From Syntrophus sp. PtaU1.Bin005 (lineage in GTDB: Bacteria; Desulfobacterota; Syntrophia; Syntrophales; Syntrophaceae): 64,000 nucleotides of DNA. Below the pieces are notes generated by a model, which was not told the origin of the DNA, searched no databases, and was given only the letters and a program-made list of their open reading frames with translations. Below, piece after piece: positions 26,302 through 34,216 of the stretch (position 1 is the first letter of the stretch; each line of letters opens with the position of its first letter). The translations under genes and the position numbers were made by a program. Location: positions 44,700 to 108,699 of the forward strand of contig MVRU01000001.1 of assembly GCA_002067745.1 (NCBI GenBank), read 5' to 3'.

Positions 26302-29061
26302 ATGAACGCTGAAACAATACGGCTCAAGGAAGCGCGTGAAGGGGGGCAGGCGTGGAAGAAATGGGGACCGTACTTGAGCGAACGACAGTGGGGCACCGTG
26401 CGCGAAGACTACAGCGAAGAGGGCGACGCCTGGAATTTCTTTCCCCACGACCATGCCCGTTCACGAGCCTACCGCTGGGGCGAGGACGGCATCGCCGGAC
26501 TTTCCGACGAAAAGCAGCACCTGTGCTTCGCCATTGCATTGTGGAACGGCAGGGACACGATTCTCAAGGAGCGCCTGTTTGGACTGACCAACAGTGAGGG
26601 CAACCACGGCGAGGATGTCAAGGAGTATTATTTTTACCTCGATTCGACGCCAACGCACTCCTACATGAAGTACCTCTACAAATATCCCCAGGCAGCTTAT
26701 CCCTATGCGGACCTCGTGGAGACAAACAGGAAACGCAGCCGGGATGAAATGGAGTATGAGCTGCTCGATACCGGTGTCTTTGATGAAGACCGCTACTTCG
26801 ACGTCTTTGTGGAGTATGCCAAAGCCGGCCCGGAAGACATCCTGGTGCGGATCACCGCCGTAAACCGGGGTCCGGAAAGGGCAGAACTGCACCTGTTGCC
26901 GACACTTTGGTTCCGTAATGACTGGTCGGCATGGATCGCCGAATCCAATCGGTCCCCCGGGAAGCCAAACCTGAAGCAGATCAAGGCAGTGGCGGGCACG
27001 AGCGCTGTCGTGGCAACCCATCCGCTGCTTGGGGAATTCATCCTATCCTGCGAAGGTGAGGCGCCGCTCCTCTTCACCGAGAACGAGACGAATCATGAGC
27101 GGCTTTTCCCCGGGCAAGGGAACGAAAGCCCTTATGTCAAGGATGGTGTCAGTGACTGTGTAATCCATGGCAATCAGAATGCAGTGAATCCTGAAAAGCA
27201 GGGCACCAAGGTTGCGGCACACTATCGGCTGATGGTGGAACCTGGCCAGTCGGCGATTGTGCGGTTGCGTCTGGCCGCGCGAGAATCAGGGAAAAGCCCG
27301 ACGGTCAAAGGCGTTCCCGCGGCCTTCGGGCCGGCCTTTGATGCAATTCTGGCGGCACGCTTGCAGGAAGCGGACGATTTCTATTCTTCCGTGACCCCCC
27401 CCTCGGTCGCCCCGGATGCGGCTGGCGTCATGCGCCAGGCCATTGCAGGCATGCTCTGGAGCAAACAGTTCTACTTCTTCGACGGCGACAACTGGCTTGA
27501 CGAGCACCACTCCAACCCCCTCCACGCCGGATATCGCAACGCCCGTAACTCGGATTGGTTCCATATGCTGAACGAGGACATCATCTCGATGCCCGACAAG
27601 TGGGAATATCCCTGGTACGCGGCATGGGATCTCGCCTTCCACACGCTACCGCTTGCGATTGTGGACCCTGATTTTGCCAAGGAGCAGTTAAAACTGATGC
27701 TGCGCGGGGTCTACCTGCACCCCAACGGCCAGATGCCCGCTTACGAGTGGAACTTCAGCGACGTGAACCCCCCGGTCCACGCCTTTGCGACGCTGTTTCT
27801 GCATCGAACCGAGCAGGCCCTGCAGGGAGAGGTGGACCTTGATTTTCTCAAGTCGGCTTTCAACAAGCTCATGCTTAATTTCACCTGGTGGGTGAACCGC
27901 AAGGACCGCTTCGGCAAGAATGTCTTCGAGGGCGGATTCCTCGGCCTCGACAACATCGGCGTCTTCGACCGCAGCGCTCCGCTTCCCACCGGCGGTCACC
28001 TTGAACAGGCGGACGGCACCGCCTGGATGGCCCTCTTCAGCCAGAACATGTTGGAACTGGCGGTTGAAATTGCCGCTCACGATCCTACCTATGAGGATAT
28101 GGTATTGAAGTTCCTTGAGCACTTCTATTATATCGCCGCCGCCATGAACCGCTCCGACCAGGACGGCATGTGGGACGAAGAGGATGGCTTCTACTACGAC
28201 CTGCTGCGGCTTCCCGATGGGAGCGCCACTCGGCTCAAGGTGCGATCCATGGTGGGGCTCCTTCCCTTGTGCGCCACAACGGTCACTGAGGCATGGCAGA
28301 GGGAGCGTATTCCTCTGGCAATGGCCCATCTGCAGAAGCGCCTGCGCCGCATGCCTGAACTCCTGGCGTCCATCCATCCAACGGGGCCGGGGCATTTCGG
28401 CGTAGCCGAGCGCGGGATCATTGCCCTTGTGAATCCGGAGCGGCTGCGCCGGATCCTGTTGATGATGCTTGACGAAAACGAATTTCTGGGCCCTTACGGC
28501 ATCCGCTCGCTTTCGAAGTTTCACAAAGAGCATCCCTTTATCCTCCATGTGCAAGGCCAGGAGTACCGGGTGGACTACCTGCCTGCCGAATCGAACACCG
28601 GTATGTTCGGCGGCAATTCCAACTGGCGGGGCCCGGTATGGATGCCGGTGAACCTCATGATCATCCGGGCGCTGCTGAATTTCTACCTGTACTACGGCGA
28701 TAACTTCAAGATTGAGTGTCCAACCGGTTCAGGAAACAGGATGAACCTTTTCGAGGTGAGCAAGGAGATAGCGGACAGACTCATCCGGATCTTCTTGCGC
28801 GACGAGCGGGGGAGGCGTCCTGTTTACGGAGGCGCTGAGAAGTTCCAGGCCGATCCTTTCTGGCGCGACCATATCCTTTTCTACGAATACTTCCATGGCG
28901 ACAATGGCGCCGGACTTGGTGCAAGCCACCAAACGGGTTGGACGGGACTGGTGGCCAAGCTGATCCAGCTTTTTGGATTGTTCGATCCCCAAAAGGCACT
29001 GGAGGCAGGCAAAGGTGCGGCCTTCCTTCGGCGAAAACCGGAAGGTGAGAAAGAGAAATGA
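26302..29061 (+). CDS. GH63-type glucosidase (MGH1-like glycoside hydrolase)
   Basis: A 919-residue cytoplasmic enzyme (no signal peptide). The N-terminal block YLSERQWGTVREDYSEEGDA and WNFFPHDHARSRAYRWGEDG is typical of long bacterial GH63-like proteins. An N-terminal beta-sandwich (about 1-370) is followed by an (alpha/alpha)6-barrel with KQFYFFDGDNWLDEHH, YPWYAAWDLAFHTLPLAIVD, GQMPAYEWNFSDVNPPVHAF, QDGMWDEEDGFYYDLLRLPD and the distal FGGNSNWRGPVWMPVNLMII. The Asp and Glu residues in AWD and MPAYEW are candidates for the acid/base pair. The substrate is probably an alpha-glucoside, but sequence alone does not show which. Glucokinase follows 85 bp later. Confidence 0.85.
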   Translation: MNAETIRLKEAREGGQAWKKWGPYLSERQWGTVREDYSEEGDAWNFFPHDHARSRAYRWGEDGIAGLSDEKQHLCFAIALWNGRDTILKERLFGLTNSEGNHGEDVKEYYFYLDSTPTHSYMKYLYKYPQAAYPYADLVETNRKRSRDEMEYELLDTGVFDEDRYFDVFVEYAKAGPEDILVRITAVNRGPERAELHLLPTLWFRNDWSAWIAESNRSPGKPNLKQIKAVAGTSAVVATHPLLGEFILSCEGEAPLLFTENETNHERLFPGQGNESPYVKDGVSDCVIHGNQNAVNPEKQGTKVAAHYRLMVEPGQSAIVRLRLAARESGKSPTVKGVPAAFGPAFDAILAARLQEADDFYSSVTPPSVAPDAAGVMRQAIAGMLWSKQFYFFDGDNWLDEHHSNPLHAGYRNARNSDWFHMLNEDIISMPDKWEYPWYAAWDLAFHTLPLAIVDPDFAKEQLKLMLRGVYLHPNGQMPAYEWNFSDVNPPVHAFATLFLHRTEQALQGEVDLDFLKSAFNKLMLNFTWWVNRKDRFGKNVFEGGFLGLDNIGVFDRSAPLPTGGHLEQADGTAWMALFSQNMLELAVEIAAHDPTYEDMVLKFLEHFYYIAAAMNRSDQDGMWDEEDGFYYDLLRLPDGSATRLKVRSMVGLLPLCATTVTEAWQRERIPLAMAHLQKRLRRMPELLASIHPTGPGHFGVAERGIIALVNPERLRRILLMMLDENEFLGPYGIRSLSKFHKEHPFILHVQGQEYRVDYLPAESNTGMFGGNSNWRGPVWMPVNLMIIRALLNFYLYYGDNFKIECPTGSGNRMNLFEVSKEIADRLIRIFLRDERGRRPVYGGAEKFQADPFWRDHILFYEYFHGDNGAGLGASHQTGWTGLVAKLIQLFGLFDPQKALEAGKGAAFLRRKPEGEKEK

Positions 29062-29146
29062 ATCCATGGACAAAACATCCCGTTAACCATATCCTTTCTT
29101 AGATTTCAGCAGCATTTATCAATTTGCCTTGAAAAGGGGGGAGCCC

Positions 29147-30121
29147 ATGCAGGTTCTGGCAGGAGATATCGGGGGAACATCCACGCGGCTTGCATATTTC
29201 GACGCCGCCTGTGAAAAGTTGACGCTGATCGCCGAAGGACGTTTCCCGAGCCAAAAGTTCGGGAGCCTGGAAGAAATTGTCAAACGTTTTAACGGAGAAC
29301 AGGGTTTGAACGCGGAGAGGGCCTGTTTCGGAATTGCCGGCCCTGTCCGGAATGGTACGGTCAGAACGCCCAACCTTCCCTGGAGTGTGAATGCCGAAGA
29401 TCTGTCCAGAGCTTCGGGGATTCCCGAGGTTCGACTGATCAACGACCTGGAGGCGCATGTCTATGGCATCGATCTCCTGGGGCCGGAGGACTTTGAAGTC
29501 CTTAGTGAGGGCCTTCCCAATCCGAACGGCACCATTGCCCTGGTCTCGGCAGGGACTGGCTTGGGAGAGGCGGTTGCTTACTGGGATGGAGCCGCTCATC
29601 GACCCCACCCCAGCGAAGGGGGCCACGCCGACTTTGCTCCCCGCACCGAGATCGAAGCGGAACTGCTCCTCTATCTGCGTGATGCGCACGGCCGGGTCAG
29701 TGCCGAACGGGTTCTTTCCGGCCCCGGACTGCGCAATATTTACCGGTTCCTGCGTGATGTCCGACGTTTTCCCGAATCCCCGGCAATTGCAGAGGAGATG
29801 CTGGCGGACGACCCTGCGGCGGTCATCACCCGGGCGGCCCTGTCCGGCGATTGTCCCCTCTGCCGCCAGGTTCTCGATCTCTTTATCTCCCTCTATGGGG
29901 CCGAGGCGGGAAATGTGGCGCTGCGGTATCTCGCCACCGGAGGCATCTATCTGGGAGGGGGAATTGCCCCGAAGATCATTGAGAGGCTCAAGGGACCCGG
30001 ATTCATGCTCGCCTTTACCAGCAAGGGACGCTTGAGTCCCCTGCTGGAAGCGATCCCGGTGCAGGTTATCCTTAACGAGCAGAGCGCGCTGCTGGGCGCA
30101 GGCCGTTTCGCCGCTTGTTGA
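29147..30121 (+). CDS. glk: Glucokinase, E. coli type
   Basis: ATP-dependent phosphorylation of glucose to glucose-6-phosphate. 324 residues, matching E. coli-type Glk (PF02685). Motifs: GDIGGTSTRLA (phosphate loop), LINDLEAHVYGI, SAGTGLGEA, HPSEGGHADFAPR (glucose-binding Glu/His) and ATGGIYLGGGIAPKI. The ATG at 29147 follows GGGGGGAG; an in-frame TTG at 29129 is less likely. Co-directional with the GH63 enzyme, whose released glucose it could trap. Glucose-6-phosphate then joins glycolysis at pgi. Confidence 0.93.
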   Translation: MQVLAGDIGGTSTRLAYFDAACEKLTLIAEGRFPSQKFGSLEEIVKRFNGEQGLNAERACFGIAGPVRNGTVRTPNLPWSVNAEDLSRASGIPEVRLINDLEAHVYGIDLLGPEDFEVLSEGLPNPNGTIALVSAGTGLGEAVAYWDGAAHRPHPSEGGHADFAPRTEIEAELLLYLRDAHGRVSAERVLSGPGLRNIYRFLRDVRRFPESPAIAEEMLADDPAAVITRAALSGDCPLCRQVLDLFISLYGAEAGNVALRYLATGGIYLGGGIAPKIIERLKGPGFMLAFTSKGRLSPLLEAIPVQVILNEQSALLGAGRFAAC

Positions 30122-30268
30122 AATTGAAAAGCAGATCTTTTCACCCCCGTGCCGCAGGCGGGAGATCCGCCCTGCACGGAGACGCACCACCCCACCCCAT
30201 TCGGAGCGGCCTCAACGAATTTCCGAGCCTTCATTTGTGGTATGACTTTACCTCAAAAGGAGTAGAAA

Positions 30269-31468
30269 ATGCAGTTCATTATCACACTGGATCGATTTCT
30301 GACCATACTGCTCATTGCAAGTATGGTTGCGATCCTGACACGGAGACTCAAAGTTCCCTACAGCGTGGGGCTGGTTTTTGCCGGAATTCTTCTGGCATTT
30401 ATCCCTTTGTTTTCAGGGATTCCCTTTACGAAAGAATTAATCTTCAATATATTCCTGCCACCCCTGGTTTTTGAAGCGGCCATACAAATTCGCTGGAGCA
30501 ATCTACGCAGTGAATTTTTCCTTATACTGATCCTTGCCACCGCAGGGTTGTGCCTATCGGCAGCGGTAACTGCTGCAGGGATGAGGTATCTTGCCGATTG
30601 GGCTTGGATCAGCGCCCTGCTTTTCGGTGCGCTCATCGCAGCTACGGATCCCGTTTCCGTAATCGCCACGTTCAATGAAGCAGGGGTCCACAGCCGGATC
30701 CGTCTGCTGGTCGAAGCAGAAAGCCTTCTCAACGACGGTACGGCTGCCGTTGCCTTTGCCGTCATTCTTGCCGCTGCGGCAGGGGGGGCTATGACACTGA
30801 GTGGCATTGCCGGAAAACTGGCGCTTACCGTAGGGGGCGGTGTCCTCTGCGGCGCACTGGTTGCCGGGGTCATTATGATCCTTGAAAGACGGGCAGGTGA
30901 TAATCTTGTTGAATTTACCCTAACGACTGTCACGGCCTATGGTTCTTTTCTCATCGCCGAGCACTTTCATTTTTCAGGGGTCCTCGCCTCTTTGACGGCG
31001 GGCCTTCTGGTGGGGAATCTTCGCCTCATGCAAGCGGGTTCTGACGATGTCAGAAAAGCCATTACCGCCTATTGGGAGTATCTCGGTTTTCTTGCCAATT
31101 CATTCATCTTTATTGGCATCGGAGTGCAGGTTTCACTCCAGAACTTTAAAGCAGTCATTTTGCCGGCGATATGTGCAATACTCCTTGTGCTGGTGGGACG
31201 GGCGTGTGCAGTCTATCCTTTTTGCGCTCTATTCCGCAGATCCGAGCTTCGTGTACAGGGTAAGCACCAGCTTGTTCTGTTCTGGGGTGGTCTTAGAGGG
31301 GCCCTGGCTCTTGCCTTGGCAGTGGGGCTGCCGCTTTGGGTGCCTCACCGTGAAGAAATCATTTCGGTGACCTTTGCGGTGGTGGCCTTTTCCATTTTCG
31401 TGCAGGGAATGTCCATGACACCGCTACTGCGGCGGATCGGTGAGATTCATAAGGGAGACGCAAGTTAA
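30269..31468 (+). CDS. Na+/H+ antiporter, CPA1/NhaP family
   Basis: A 399-residue inner-membrane protein with about 12 hydrophobic segments. Family ion-binding motifs are present: ALIAATDPVSVIATF (unwound helix with Asp) and VEAESLLNDGTAAVAFAVIL (Asn-Asp pair), plus GGLRGALALALAVGLP later. There is no C-terminal regulatory domain beyond about 10 residues. AAAAGGAG precedes the ATG. It stands alone between glucokinase and two unknown small genes. Na+ or K+ specificity is not decidable. Confidence 0.9.
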   Translation: MQFIITLDRFLTILLIASMVAILTRRLKVPYSVGLVFAGILLAFIPLFSGIPFTKELIFNIFLPPLVFEAAIQIRWSNLRSEFFLILILATAGLCLSAAVTAAGMRYLADWAWISALLFGALIAATDPVSVIATFNEAGVHSRIRLLVEAESLLNDGTAAVAFAVILAAAAGGAMTLSGIAGKLALTVGGGVLCGALVAGVIMILERRAGDNLVEFTLTTVTAYGSFLIAEHFHFSGVLASLTAGLLVGNLRLMQAGSDDVRKAITAYWEYLGFLANSFIFIGIGVQVSLQNFKAVILPAICAILLVLVGRACAVYPFCALFRRSELRVQGKHQLVLFWGGLRGALALALAVGLPLWVPHREEIISVTFAVVAFSIFVQGMSMTPLLRRIGEIHKGDAS

Positions 31469-31638
31469 CTTAAAGGCGAAACGAATCCTTAATCCTGACA
31501 TGGCATCCGGGAATGCGAAGAATTTTCCGGGGCAATGATATTGACACCTTCAAGGGGGTCTGCTATTTTTTTTCGAAGCTCATGATCCTGAAAAGAATGC
31601 TTCAAAAACAGACCTTATATAGGGGCGGGGGAAAAACG

Positions 31639-31986
31639 GTGAACGCTGCGAACGTTGATGAATTCGGCTACGATCCGGGCATTCGAAGAATGCGGCGGGT
31701 TTTTTCTCAGATGGAGGCGGTTTCGACGAAACTGATCGGTGATGCGGGAATTTCCCCCTTCGATCCCAGGCTCCGTCGATGGCGGGAAGCCGCCCGGGTG
31801 CTCTTCGAGCGGGGCTGGGCCGCGGCGGATCGGCGAAATCTGTCCCTGGCGGATGATGAAGCGGGAATCCTCTACGGATTTGTCTTGAAACGGCTCATGG
31901 AACGGGACGGCGTTTCGGAAGAGAAGCTGCAGGTCATCGGAAGGCAGGATGCCCGGACCCGGGAAATTTCAGGGCTGGTGCCATGA
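31639..31986 (+). CDS. Unknown small protein upstream of DUF362 gene
   Basis: A 115-residue protein if started at the GTG at 31639 after GGGGCGGGGG. The open frame extends back to 31513 with possible ATG starts at 31513 and 31582, but the upstream residues look unlike protein and AT-rich. The sequence has a helical, Arg-rich character (YDPGIRRMRRVFSQMEAVST, RLRRWREAARVLFERGWAAA) with no recognised domain. Its stop overlaps the start of the next gene (ATGA), and that gene is 28 bp from a DUF362 ferredoxin protein, so the three are probably co-transcribed. Start uncertain. Confidence 0.6.
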   Translation: MNAANVDEFGYDPGIRRMRRVFSQMEAVSTKLIGDAGISPFDPRLRRWREAARVLFERGWAAADRRNLSLADDEAGILYGFVLKRLMERDGVSEEKLQVIGRQDARTREISGLVP

Positions 31987-32318
31987 TGCGCCTTCGCCTG
32001 TTCGGAAGATGCCGCATCTACCACGATCCGGTCAGTCCGGTCCTCCGGGAGCCGGCGCAGATAGGATGGACCGCCTGGTTCAGGCAGATCGACCTGGTGA
32101 CCCCGAGAAAATTAAAAGGTAAGGAGCTTCTGCAGCGGACGAGGGGATGGTGGACTGTGGAGCCCGACGAAGTCGAGGCGGTCGTTGAGGCCCATGGCCG
32201 GCTGGTTGTGGGGGATGGCGGGGAACTGATGGTCGAATGTTCCGACGGGCAGGCTGCAGCCCGCCTGGCTGCCGCACTTTCCGAGCGTTTCGGCGATCAG
32301 GTCATGCTCGCGCCCTGA
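31983..32318 (+). CDS. Unknown 111-residue protein, coupled to neighbours
   Basis: Not recognised. An N-terminal part with RLFGRCRIYHDPVSPVLREP and IGWTAWFRQIDLVTPRKLKG is followed by an alpha/beta-like stretch (VEAVVEAHGRLVVGDGGELM, AAARLAAALSERFGDQVMLA). No signal peptide or membrane segment. The ATG overlaps the stop of the upstream gene by four bases and the stop is 28 bases from the DUF362 gene, so a shared function with the ferredoxin protein is inferred from spacing only. Confidence 0.65.
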   Translation: MMRLRLFGRCRIYHDPVSPVLREPAQIGWTAWFRQIDLVTPRKLKGKELLQRTRGWWTVEPDEVEAVVEAHGRLVVGDGGELMVECSDGQAAARLAAALSERFGDQVMLAP

Positions 32319-32346
32319 ATATCAACAGGAGGAAAGGACGCACATC

Positions 32347-33363
32347 ATGGAAGAAATCGTCTTTGAGAGGCTGTCAAGCCCCCACCGCCCATACGTGGGC
32401 GAACTGCGCCGTCTGCTGGAGAAAATGGAGGCCCCCTTCCGCAGGGGAGACCGGGTGGGCATCAAGCTTCACTGGGGCGAAAGGGAGAACCGTAGTTTTC
32501 TCCCACCCGACTATGCCCGGGAGATTTCCCTGTGGGTTAAAGCGGCAGGCGCTTTCCCTTTCCTCTTCGATACGACGGTTCTGTACTCCGGGGGGCGGCG
32601 GAAGGCTGAAGATTCCCTGCAGACGGCGGCGGAGCACGGCTATACGGAGGGCTTTCTGGGATGTCCCGTCGTCATCGCCGACGGAATGGATGGTCGCTCC
32701 GTTGTGGACCTGCAGACCGATTATAGCCACTTTTCTTCCGTACAGGTGGCCGACATTTTTGACCGCGCCGACGGCTATGTCATCTTTTCGCACTTCAAAG
32801 GGCACATGGAAGCGGGTTTCGGGGGGGCCATAAAAAACCTCTCCATGGGATTCGCCTCACGGGCTCAGAAGCAGAGGATGCATGCCGATATCCGCCCGCT
32901 TCTCAAACCCGGGAAGTGCATCAAATGCGGCGTCTGTGTCGACGTCTGTCCGACGGGTGCGGCGCAGTTCGGCGAAGACGGCTTGCCCACCTACGACCAC
33001 GACGTCTGCATCGGCTGCGCGCAGTGCATCGGCCTCTGCCCCAACATGGCCCTGAAAATCGAGTGGGAAACGGACGCAACAGTTTTTCAGGAGAAGCTCG
33101 TGGAAACGGCGGCGGCCGTCTGGCGGAAGATCGAGGGGCGCACCGTTCTGATCAATGCCCTGCTGAACATTACGACAGAGTGCGACTGCTGGCCGGGGGA
33201 CAACCCCACGATCCATCCAGACCAGGGTTTTGTAGGTGCGTATCACCCGATCCGGATCGATGAGGAATCGATGCGGATCGTGGGCGAGGAAACCTTCGAT
33301 TCGGCCCATCCCGGCATCCCCTGGAAGCGCCAGTTCTCCTATGCCCGGGAAATCGGTTTTTAA
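32347..33363 (+). CDS. DUF362 domain protein with 2[4Fe-4S] ferredoxin domain
   Basis: A 338-residue cytoplasmic iron-sulphur protein. The DUF362 region covers about residues 1-185 (VGIKLHWGERENRSFLPPDY, GYVIFSHFKGHMEAGFGGAI, NLSMGFASRAQKQRMHADI). A dicluster ferredoxin follows at about 193-235, with CIKCGVCVDVCPTGAAQFG and CIGCAQCIGLCPNMALKI, so both CxxCxxCxxxCP motifs are complete. A further pair of cysteines lies in TECDCWPGDNP near residue 280. AGGAGGAAAGG precedes the ATG at somewhat long spacing. Electron-transfer or maturation roles are plausible but the family has no settled function. The pfk-pyk relic begins within 10 bases of its stop. Confidence 0.88.
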   Translation: MEEIVFERLSSPHRPYVGELRRLLEKMEAPFRRGDRVGIKLHWGERENRSFLPPDYAREISLWVKAAGAFPFLFDTTVLYSGGRRKAEDSLQTAAEHGYTEGFLGCPVVIADGMDGRSVVDLQTDYSHFSSVQVADIFDRADGYVIFSHFKGHMEAGFGGAIKNLSMGFASRAQKQRMHADIRPLLKPGKCIKCGVCVDVCPTGAAQFGEDGLPTYDHDVCIGCAQCIGLCPNMALKIEWETDATVFQEKLVETAAAVWRKIEGRTVLINALLNITTECDCWPGDNPTIHPDQGFVGAYHPIRIDEESMRIVGEETFDSAHPGIPWKRQFSYAREIGF

Positions 33364-33371
33364 AAACCGCC

Positions 33372-34135
33372 GCGGCAATCAAGCGGTTCGGACTTTTCAA
33401 GGGGCCGCGCAAACGGCATCCGCTTTGCCGATGCCAGCGGGCGGGTTCTTTATGACTCCTGTCTCGATGTGATCGAGTCAAGGCTTGACCAAGGGACAAC
33501 GCCGCCTGCAATGGAAGCGGCGGGGCCAAGGGAAAAGATCTTTTTTGACCCGTCTCGGATCGCCTGCGGCATTGTAACCTGCGGAGGGATCTGTCCCGGC
33601 CTGAACGATGTGATCCGGGCCATCGTCATGAGCCTTTGTTGCCACTGCGGTGTGCAGAGGATCTATGGGTTCCGGTACGGGTACGCGGGGCTCGTGGAGA
33701 GGCTCGGGCACGAGCCCCTCAGCCTGACGCCGGACTCGGTGGCCCGCGTTCATGAGCTTGGCGGGTCGATCCTGGGAACGTCCCGGGGCCCCAGGAACCT
33801 TCGGAACGGGTAATGTCAAATACGGAGACATCGGCATTTATCTGCGTGATGCCATCAGGGACTATTTCAAGAAAAACGCCATGGAGATCAACCTCAAATA
33901 CATCGATCCCAGTTACATCATCCGGTGCATGCCGGCCAATTCCCGTGACGCGGCGTTCTGTCTCCCCCTCGGCCAGAGCACCGTCCATGCCGACAAGGAT
34001 AGCCTGTCCGCCGAAGGGCATCGGCCCATGAATCGAGTTCCGGCCCTGTTTCAAGGAAGGGACCTTCGCGAGGAAATCCGGCCGGAGCATGGCGAGGCGA
34101 ATCACAGCCTGGAAATGATCGAGCTGAACGGCTGA
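33372..34135 (+). pseudogene. Chimeric relic: phosphofructokinase fragments fused to pyruvate kinase fragments
   Basis: Four blocks are recognisable against the intact genes at 5062-6348 and 8700-10127. Block A (33372-about 33800) is PFK from its N-terminus through GTSRGP, with a frameshift near its start. Block B (about 33808-33995) is PFK from GNVKYGDIG to LGQSTVHA, in another frame. Block C (34001-34090) is Pyk LSAEGHRPM to REEIRPEH. Block D (34091-34135) is the Pyk C-terminus, GEANHSLEMIELNG plus stop. B, C and D form one open frame. The PFK active site and most of Pyk are missing. Block A looks about three-quarters identical to the intact PFK by eye, so it is a diverged paralogue, not a recent copy. 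Confidence 0.9.
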
Positions 34136-34192
34136 CCGGACTTCGCGGGCCGCAGAAAAAAAGGATCCTGCGGCAGCGGGAGATGACAGCCA

Positions 34193-34214
34193 CCGGGGCA
34201 ATCCCCCGCCCCGG
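34193..34214. terminator. Short GC-rich inverted repeat between converging units
   Basis: CCGGGGC (34193-34199) pairs with GCCCCGG (34208-34214). It lies between the relic on the plus strand and the stop of the minus-strand repeat protein at 34217. No T-tract on either side; terminator function is only positional inference. Confidence 0.3.
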
Positions 34215-34216
34215 CC

